Shown here one piece after another: positions 57,871-64,000 of a DNA stretch of 64,000 nt. This DNA comes from Neobacillus sp. PS3-34. GTDB lineage: Bacteria > Bacillota > Bacilli > Bacillales > Cytobacillaceae. Where the stretch lies: the NCBI RefSeq assembly GCF_030915465.1, contig NZ_CP133267.1, positions 620,001-684,000 on the forward strand, written 5' to 3'. The stretch's first letter is position 1, and each line of letters starts with the position of its first letter. A model generated the notes under the pieces. It worked only from the letters and a program-made list of their open reading frames with translations, was not told the DNA's origin and did not search any database. The translations under genes and the position numbers were made by a program.

Positions 57871-58056
57871 TCAACCGAAAAACACTAAAAATATCCTTAT
57901 TATATAGTAGAGGGGTAAAAAGACGATGCTTGTTAATAAAAGCTCATAAGCCCTTAAAAACCTAATAAACTCCACTGGATCTGCTATTCCCCCATTGAGA
58001 GGTTCATATTTTGTTAAATTTGAAATACCCTGATTACGGCCATAAGAATGTACCAC
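57871..58056 (-). CDS. Small membrane protein, 61 residues
   Basis: A short frame with a soluble N-terminus (TKYEPLNGGIADPVEFIRFLR) and one membrane segment (LLLTSIVFLPLYYIIRIFLVFF) at the very end. A degenerate version occurs in the same relative place in the duplicated region at about 52930-53070, so the unit was duplicated together with the PLD-like gene. No convincing ribosome binding site is visible. It may be a tail-anchored small protein or a remnant. The remaining gap 57630-58451 has only the terminator at 58174. Confidence 0.35.
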   Translation of the reverse strand: MVHSYGRNQGISNLTKYEPLNGGIADPVEFIRFLRAYELLLTSIVFLPLYYIIRIFLVFFG

Positions 58057-58173
58057 TTATGCCATGCATTTTACCGGTGGTTGTCACGAGATTTACCACT
58101 AAATATAAACGCCAACCACTTTCCCAATAAAGTTAGCAAAATGATAATTTACAACATATAGATATTGAATATA

Positions 58174-58219
58174 AAAAAGTCTAGTGCCTCTGCATTTTTA
58201 GCAAGGAACTAGACTTTTT
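58174..58219. terminator. Bidirectional hairpin terminator
   Basis: AAAAAGTCTAGT and ACTAGACTTTTT form a perfect 12-bp stem with a 22-base loop. Confidence 0.8.
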
Positions 58220-58451
58220 ATCTCATTAATTGCATCTAATTGATGAATACCCTTTTTTTATTGAATAGTATCGTTGTACTACGCAGCAAGTGATTTTGTT
58301 TTATTTTTCTCTTACATAGTGCATTCAAATATAATATTAGGCAATCTTTTAGATTTCACTATCTAAAATCACGCTTTAAATAGCTTATTTATTGTACTAG
58401 CCTTTTATTATATAATTTAAAGTGGCACATTTTATATTAGGGTTGTGACTT

Positions 58452-59204
58452 ATGGATTATAATGAATTTATTATTAAATTTGAAAAAATTATTTATCAGG
58501 AAATTCAAGATTCCTATCCAAGATATTGGCAAGAAGATTCAATAACAAATAGCCTCCTTAAAAGACTAGAAAAAGAGTTCCATTCACTTGAACTTGAATT
58601 AGAAGGTGACAACATTTTAAGAATAGATTGGCAAAGTTATAAAGCTACAGGTACAATAGAAAACAAATTAGGAGATATACTAGTTATTGTACATTATAAA
58701 GATGATGAAAATGACCATTGCTTGATTGGAGTGTCTACTTTAGAAGCTAAGAGAAGGTATGAGGCGGTTGATACATTTAGCGCGATTAAGTTTGAACAAC
58801 TTGAGAGAATTACAGACAACCTCCCACTTTCTAAGTTGTTATTATATGACTATGAAGATAATAACAATTTTCATATTCCACTTGATATGAAGACTAAAAT
58901 GGTAACACTCCCTGCAAAGATTTGTTCAACTTTAGAAAAGAAGAACTTGAGTCTTTATAACTTTAGTTTGCCACTATCTCTGCAATTTGTTGACAGATAT
59001 TTTAAAGCACTGGATTTAGATTTCGACGAAAGCATAATTAGTAGTGTTAACGAATACATTAATACCAAAAATCTAAATGGATCATTTCAGTTTATATTAA
59101 CGCTACATATAAATAAAAATGGTTATTATACTGGGGACAGAATAGGCAATACTATTAGTATTTCCCTTGATAAATATGAAAGGGTTGTAGATAGAGCAAT
59201 TTAA
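58452..59204 (+). CDS. Possible PD-(D/E)XK nuclease-like protein, 250 residues
   Basis: The family is not recognised, but residues 74-105 look like a PD-(D/E)XK core: KLGDILVIV with Asp75 at the start of a strand, a connecting turn, then LIGVSTLEAKRRY with Glu98-x-Lys100. The N-terminal part is helical (FIIKFEKIIYQEIQDSYPRY), and the C-terminal part is mixed with a LHINKNGYYTGDRIGNTI ending. Restriction-like proteins of this size often stand near helicases in defence loci. A weak AGGG site precedes the ATG. The gene is convergent with the large RecD-like gene. The nuclease call rests on this motif alone. Confidence 0.55.
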   Translation: MDYNEFIIKFEKIIYQEIQDSYPRYWQEDSITNSLLKRLEKEFHSLELELEGDNILRIDWQSYKATGTIENKLGDILVIVHYKDDENDHCLIGVSTLEAKRRYEAVDTFSAIKFEQLERITDNLPLSKLLLYDYEDNNNFHIPLDMKTKMVTLPAKICSTLEKKNLSLYNFSLPLSLQFVDRYFKALDLDFDESIISSVNEYINTKNLNGSFQFILTLHINKNGYYTGDRIGNTISISLDKYERVVDRAI

Positions 59205-59546
59205 GGTCATGCTGGTAATTGAATAATAGTGAAAAGGGATAAGTTACTGTCCTCTATTGCACCAAGTTTAATGGCGACTACCAATAGTTCGCCTTTTTTC
59301 TTCGCCACTTTTTAGGTAACTTTTATATTGTTATTTCCCCAACCAACAGTCTTTTTTTGCGCTGTTGATTTCTTTAATTTGACAATAAATACTCTTGCAG
59401 AGTTGTACTATTGGGGTTCTTGTTTGTTAATAAATTTTACATAGTAAAAATTGATAATGAGGATTTTTGCTACACACTATTTAGTCTACTGTGTAATATC
59501 AAAAGTACTCCTCTGGCCTTATTTGAACTAATCATAGGACTAAACA

Positions 59547-59578
59547 AAAAGAGCCCATGTTAAAAAAATGAGCTCTTT
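59547..59578. terminator. Terminator of the RecD-like gene
   Basis: AAAAGAGCCCAT and ATGAGCTCTTT form an imperfect 11-bp stem, with TTTTTG following on the minus side. Confidence 0.7.
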
Positions 59579-59644
59579 CAAGTTATCTTCTATTATTTTG
59601 TCAATTCTAGCAGCGAGACACACTCCACATGGCTCGAGTTGATG

Positions 59645-59687
59645 AATTAGATAACAGGTATGAGGGAACATAGCGAGTTATCTAATT
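59645..59687. repeat. 11-bp perfect inverted repeat downstream of the RecD-like gene
   Basis: AATTAGATAAC and GTTATCTAATT are separated by 21 bases. It lies 26 bp beyond the stop codon of the minus-strand gene. It could be a first, weaker terminator or a binding site. The rest of 59205-59712 holds nothing recognisable. Confidence 0.5.
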
Positions 59688-59712
59688 TTGTATGTTGGTT
59701 GATGGGAGTAAA

Positions 59713-62700
59713 TCAACTATTTTTTATCCATGTTTGAATTTTTCTCTCTATTAATGTTGCATCCAAACTTCCATCTAATCCATCCTCTGTAATTATCAAA
59801 TTTCCAAGAGTTTCTGAAATTCCCACACTTTCATAATTTGCTCTTTTCTCGCCCCAATGCTTTTTATATGATTTATTCCTTAGCATTCCAAGGTGCTCTA
59901 AATAGGCAGTTTTGCCTTGGTAGCGTAGAGTAAAATCGGGAATATAGGTTTTACCACTAACCTCTAATGGTTCTTCATAGGAATACTCAATTTTCATCTT
60001 ATCGAGAATGTTTGCCACAATTACTTCGGACTTGGATCTTACCATTTCACCACGAATCGTTTTATGGATCAATTTTTCTTCAAAGTACCTTTTTTGTTTA
60101 TCAAACTCTATCTCAATGATGTTTGGAACTTCAAATAAGTCAGTATATCGTTGTTTGGTATCCGAATACCAGTCATTCGCATACTGAACTAATTCTTGAA
60201 TTGACAAATCACTTATTACAATTAGTTTTTCTCTTTGACGAGAAAATGCTGTATACAAAAGTTCTTTTGTAACAAATGAACTTTTACCGTTTATGACTAC
60301 TATGGTTTTGCCAAAACCAGAACCCTGTGACTTATGAACAGTAAGAGCATATGCAAGTTCTAATTTAGGGTCACTGTTTTCTCCACCAAAATCCGATTTT
60401 GTATACGAAAATAATTTTCCTTCAAATGAGCAGAAACGGAAGCTATATGAAGCAGGATAAGATCCGTTTTTTTGAGCTCTGCTTAATATTCCAAGTTCAC
60501 CGTTTGCTATATATTCTTCTGTCTTATCCCAGGCTTCTCTAATTTCATTTCTATTCGAAATAACTTTGTCACCTAAGACAATATTTTGAACAGATTGAGG
60601 TTTATATTTATTTTTCCATTCCCATGTTTGCCAATTTTCAACTGTTTTTTGTCGATATTTTTGATGAATTTGGTTGTTTAAATGATAACTTCCCATACCC
60701 ATAAATCTTGTAGGAGATAGAACTTGCCAGTCTTCAATATGCTTTCCGGTATTATAATTTATATATTTACCGTTTTTCTCAGCGCCTAAACTTTTATTGA
60801 ATCCATCAATATCATCTTCAGTTGTCATACTTGCAATTTCCACTAATTCTTCAAAGAACACTTTTTCTAACTCATCTAAATCAGTGTATTGAATATATTT
60901 AAGACGTTCATCTGGTTCATTATTTTGAATACGGTAAATTACATCTTTATCGACCGAATGCGAATTAGAGAATATTTGAGCAAATGATAAATCATCACCA
61001 CCTGAACCCTGTCTCATCTCAGTTTTTAACGCTGCGACTTTATCAGGATGTTCAATCTCTAAATAATTTATCAAATCGACAAATGGGCGCCCTGCTCCTA
61101 TAGGTGGTAATTGATTGGGATCTCCTATAAAGATAATTCTCTCTGCATGAGAATCAACAAGTTTTAGTATGCCAGCAAACATATCTTCAGTCAGCATCGA
61201 ACTTTCATCGATAATAACAGTTTTAGCAATACTCGTACTAGGTTGGCTTGGCATCTTATAAGCCATTGTGTTCCAACTGAACCCTTTAGAACGAATTAAA
61301 AATTGTGCCACAGTCATAAACTCAGCCTCAACACTATTCTTCTTAAATGAATTTTCAAGTTGAACTCTTGCCTTCCCAGTAGGAGTCAATGCTAATACTC
61401 CACCGGCCTTAATTTCTTTTGAAGAAGCAAAAATTCCCAATGCTGATGTTTTACCCGTCCCAGCTCTTCCCAATAGTACAGATATCTTAGATGAGTCGAG
61501 AATCCTTAATGCTGTCACCTTTTCATCACGAGCCAGTTCATCGTTTTCTTCATTATTTTTTTGAAGTTCTCCAAATTGGTCGTCAATAATTTTTCTCCAG
61601 TTTTGTTCACTTGATAAACTAGTTCCTAAACGGCTATTTACTATATCGACTACCAATTGTTTATAAGCTTGATATTCTTTCAGTTTGATGTAGGTATTTT
61701 CCACATCCACATGCAAATTACCTTCCTGCAAGAACTCTAGTACACCTTCAATCTTTTCTGTTTGAAAATCCGTTCTTTGATCTAATGGTAATTTGTTAAT
61801 TTCCTCCACAATTCGATCATAGCTGAGTAAAGTATGGCCTTGATTTGCGGCTTGGTCTAAAACAAATATCACCATAGCCCTGAATCGGCGTTTATCACTT
61901 TCAGTCCTCATTTTGGTTGGTTTATTTAGAGGATACCTATTTTCCACCAACGGATTCACAAACATAGCATTGTCAATTTGAGAAATAGTAACTTGATGTT
62001 CTTCCTTTTCTTTTCGTGTAATTTCGAATAATAGGTATGGGTTTTCAACAATTTCAGCTGCACAATTTTTCAGGTTACCCCATGCAAAAATAGCTTGTTC
62101 AATAGAAAGATTTAATCGAGACAAAAGTTCGAAGTATCGAGTTTTGTTTTCATCTCTTAGTAAACCAAAAAACTCATCCTCTTTGTCTGCTAAGCTGTCA
62201 TCCAGTTTCTCGTTACCAATTTCTTTGTCTCCTGAAAAAAATAACTTCAATTCAGTAATCAAGTCGTTTTCAGAAGTATCAACGTTCTGTGCAACATCGA
62301 AACCATATCTAACCCCGAAAGCTGATAAAATCGAACCTAATCCTGGGAAAATACCACGTTGATTCCAAACGCTTTTTAATTGATTATCAACATATTCAAG
62401 TTGAACATTAACCCATTCATGATTGGCTTCTTTTAACTTAAGTTTAGCTATATTTTTCAATGCCATTTTCGCTTGATTTAGCACATCAATAGCCGCATCG
62501 TAGCTGACCCATTCAGCCGCATATGAAAATTCCGATCTAAAACCTGCCGGTTCAAATAATGTGACACTCGATACATCAATATCAGAATGCTTTTTTACAT
62601 ACTCAGAAATTTCTAGATATGGCATTAAAAAGCCATCTTTACCATCAACTCTTATTGAATGAGCTGTATTTGTCTCCCAGATATAGTTTTTTTCGTCACT

Positions 62701-63372
62701 ACTTCCATCAGACTCATACTCACGAATTTCTACATTAGATACTATATTTCCTACCCCTGCAATTACTCGGCGATTATCTTCGATAAAGGGAACTTGCTTG
62801 TAATATGGAAATATCAATGAATTGTGCGGATTAATTCCGGAAAAGAAATAATCAAAGATCGCTTTTTGAGATTCTCCATGCGATACCCACGAACTTGACC
62901 AATTCAGCATTTGTTCTGTTTTTTCTAAGTCAAAATAAAAGTTGTAATAGTTTTGTTTCTCATTTGCATTATCCTTTAGTGTCCATGAAAAAGGTCGCAA
63001 TAAGAATGAATAGGGGTCCATCTCAAAAGTTGTTTCTACGAAATGCTGGAACTTCGGATTTTTTCCGTTTTTATATGGATGGTTCATTTTAAGTTCGAGC
63101 TTGGTATGACTCATGAACGCAGCATTCTCTGTAATCCAGTTTTGCATTCTTACTGACCCTATTTGTTCGTACCTTTTACCTTTATTCGTTTCCTCAAACT
63201 CCAAGTCCCGTGTGGATGCAATGTTGGGGATTACTTGAGCAGCTACATTATACCTAGGATTATTGTCAATTCTCCCGGTATAGTCGTTATCCTTCCAAGG
63301 AATTCTTGTTGAAAAATGTTGGACATAGTTTGTTTGCTGTTTTACTTTATTATCTTTATCACTCAGAAACAT
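59713..63372 (-). CDS. RecD-like SF1B helicase with C-terminal PD-(D/E)XK nuclease domain
   Basis: A 1219-residue protein. Residues 1-600 are an unrecognised N-terminal region. Then follow Walker A ISVLLGRAGTGKTSALGIF (about 635), VIIDESSMLTEDM, GDPNQLPPIGAGRPF, the UvrD_C-type ALTVHKSQGSGFGKT (about 1014) and LYTAFSRQREKL. The last 105 residues show a nuclease core of the type RSKSEVIVANIL, IPDFTLRYQGKTAYLEHLG, with an Asp and a Glu in the PD-(D/E)XK positions. GGAGGAAAGG precedes the ATG. A helicase joined to a nuclease suits degradation of foreign DNA. No frameshift is present. It ends at two hairpins and has no co-transcribed partner. Confidence 0.88.
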   Translation of the reverse strand: MFLSDKDNKVKQQTNYVQHFSTRIPWKDNDYTGRIDNNPRYNVAAQVIPNIASTRDLEFEETNKGKRYEQIGSVRMQNWITENAAFMSHTKLELKMNHPYKNGKNPKFQHFVETTFEMDPYSFLLRPFSWTLKDNANEKQNYYNFYFDLEKTEQMLNWSSSWVSHGESQKAIFDYFFSGINPHNSLIFPYYKQVPFIEDNRRVIAGVGNIVSNVEIREYESDGSSDEKNYIWETNTAHSIRVDGKDGFLMPYLEISEYVKKHSDIDVSSVTLFEPAGFRSEFSYAAEWVSYDAAIDVLNQAKMALKNIAKLKLKEANHEWVNVQLEYVDNQLKSVWNQRGIFPGLGSILSAFGVRYGFDVAQNVDTSENDLITELKLFFSGDKEIGNEKLDDSLADKEDEFFGLLRDENKTRYFELLSRLNLSIEQAIFAWGNLKNCAAEIVENPYLLFEITRKEKEEHQVTISQIDNAMFVNPLVENRYPLNKPTKMRTESDKRRFRAMVIFVLDQAANQGHTLLSYDRIVEEINKLPLDQRTDFQTEKIEGVLEFLQEGNLHVDVENTYIKLKEYQAYKQLVVDIVNSRLGTSLSSEQNWRKIIDDQFGELQKNNEENDELARDEKVTALRILDSSKISVLLGRAGTGKTSALGIFASSKEIKAGGVLALTPTGKARVQLENSFKKNSVEAEFMTVAQFLIRSKGFSWNTMAYKMPSQPSTSIAKTVIIDESSMLTEDMFAGILKLVDSHAERIIFIGDPNQLPPIGAGRPFVDLINYLEIEHPDKVAALKTEMRQGSGGDDLSFAQIFSNSHSVDKDVIYRIQNNEPDERLKYIQYTDLDELEKVFFEELVEIASMTTEDDIDGFNKSLGAEKNGKYINYNTGKHIEDWQVLSPTRFMGMGSYHLNNQIHQKYRQKTVENWQTWEWKNKYKPQSVQNIVLGDKVISNRNEIREAWDKTEEYIANGELGILSRAQKNGSYPASYSFRFCSFEGKLFSYTKSDFGGENSDPKLELAYALTVHKSQGSGFGKTIVVINGKSSFVTKELLYTAFSRQREKLIVISDLSIQELVQYANDWYSDTKQRYTDLFEVPNIIEIEFDKQKRYFEEKLIHKTIRGEMVRSKSEVIVANILDKMKIEYSYEEPLEVSGKTYIPDFTLRYQGKTAYLEHLGMLRNKSYKKHWGEKRANYESVGISETLGNLIITEDGLDGSLDATLIERKIQTWIKNS

Positions 63373-63505
63373 TAGACCTTTCCTCCTAAACTTCTATCAT
63401 ATAGTACTGCCGTTATCGTAAATCGGGTTAATATATTGGAATATATTTCTATTATAAATACATTTGTTCAACATTTGTGGTAAAAAAATAAAAAAATAGG
63501 CCGAC

Positions 63506-63564
63506 TTGAAGAGTTTTACAAAAGGGTCTACCATTTTCAACTTGAATGTCATAAAACTCTTCAA
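63506..63564. repeat. 13-bp perfect inverted repeat
   Basis: TTGAAGAGTTTTA and TAAAACTCTTCAA are separated by 33 bases in the divergent region between the RecD-like gene and the gene starting at 63883. It may be an operator or a repeat; no T-run is present. Confidence 0.5.
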
Positions 63565-63882
63565 AATAACGTTTATGGAATTTCTTATTCAGAATCCCGC
63601 TAAAGGTAAAAGGCTGAAAGGGTAGTTTGGGATCTGAAGTTTATGGCGGCTTAGTGATCAGTTATGAGATTAGCGTCGCGGATTCCATAACATTGTTAAG
63701 TTATGAATTTTAGTCAAAAATATGTGAGAACACTTGACTTAAATTAAATCTTTTTTGGAGATAGTTTACTAGTAACTGTAAAAGATAACCCAAAATATAC
63801 CGATAAACGTATATATAGGACATTTATTAACGAAAAATGAACCTAATCATCTTCAGAATGAAGAATACAAGTAGGTGCAATA

Positions 63883-64000
63883 ATGAATTTATTTGATCTT
63901 TTATTAACAAAAAAAGAAAATCCCATGGACCCAGCCAACCAAAATCCATTGGGGGCATTAGATAGTTCCTTAATATTGAAACTTGAACAGCAAATAGAAA
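63883..64000 (+). CDS. Start of an unidentified gene, cut by the window edge
   Basis: The ATG at 63883 follows TAGGTGC and opens a frame of 39 codons to the window end (MNLFDLLLTKKENPMDPANQ, then a Leu/Gln-rich helix). It is too short to assign. It is divergent from the RecD-like helicase, so it may belong to the same accessory island. Confidence 0.5.
   Translation, partial: MNLFDLLLTKKENPMDPANQNPLGALDSSLILKLEQQIE

Overview
The window is AT-rich, low-GC Gram-positive DNA, most likely from the Bacillaceae. The reasons are purine-rich GGAGG-type ribosome binding sites, a formaldehyde-fixing hxlA-hxlB pair, a Bacillus-type sugar regulon under a LacI regulator, lipoprotein and YitT families, and a palindromic intergenic repeat of the kind seen in Bacillus relatives. 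The genus cannot be fixed from the sequence. The left half (1-30 kb) is core or niche metabolism. The right half (30-64 kb) is an accessory region of phage remnants, nucleases, helicases and an insertion sequence.

Region by region. 1-5 kb: the 5' part of zwf behind a small zinc-ribbon gene, a decayed YitT gene, and hxlA-hxlB of the ribulose monophosphate pathway. zwf and hxlAB share a 30-bp upstream box at an identical distance from the -10 hexamer, so they look like one formaldehyde regulon. 5-11 kb: an SDR oxidoreductase, an MRJP/yellow-family protein, a creatininase-family hydrolase and an etfB-etfA pair. 11-30 kb: a large minus-strand oligosaccharide locus. Read from its promoter at about 28.4 kb it runs DUF1861 protein, ABC ATPase, membrane protein, binding lipoprotein, two permeases, a six-hairpin glycosidase, GH1, ROK kinase, GH130, then manA, another predicted glycosidase, a broken GH13, a zinc alcohol dehydrogenase and a truncated MFS transporter. 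GH130, GH1, ROK and ManA together suggest uptake and breakdown of a beta-mannoside-type oligosaccharide. A divergent LacI regulator and three ACGTT-centred operators control it.

30-38 kb: an integrase stub, a large secreted OmpL47-repeat protein whose 3' end is duplicated 19.6 kb away, a phage-type DnaD/DnaB replication pair, and two tRNA-3'-end-like fragments each followed by a terminator. These look like attachment-site scars. 38-51 kb: a compact minus-strand operon of a Upf1-type helicase with a long coiled-coil insertion, a PIN-domain protein, a coiled-coil protein, a Clp-type AAA+ ATPase, an NrdG-like radical SAM enzyme, a class I/II-type ribonucleotide reductase and a P-loop deoxynucleotide kinase. 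I do not recognise this combination as a described system and consider it the strongest candidate for something new, most plausibly antiviral or stress-related. 51-64 kb: a membrane-anchored Ser/Thr/Asn-rich protein, a GIY-YIG nuclease, an IS4-family element, a PLD-like coiled-coil protein with a decayed second copy, a PD-(D/E)XK-like protein and a 1219-residue RecD-like helicase-nuclease. This has the look of a defence island.

A caution applies to the whole window. At least a dozen genes carry a single-base frameshift, and nearly all lie within a few bases of a GGCC site. Restoring one base gives full-length proteins with intact catalytic motifs. I treat these as probable base-calling errors at a methylated GGCC motif, not as real pseudogenes, and say so in each entry. 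Genuinely broken genes (YitT, GH13, MFS, transposase, duplicated fragments) are marked separately.
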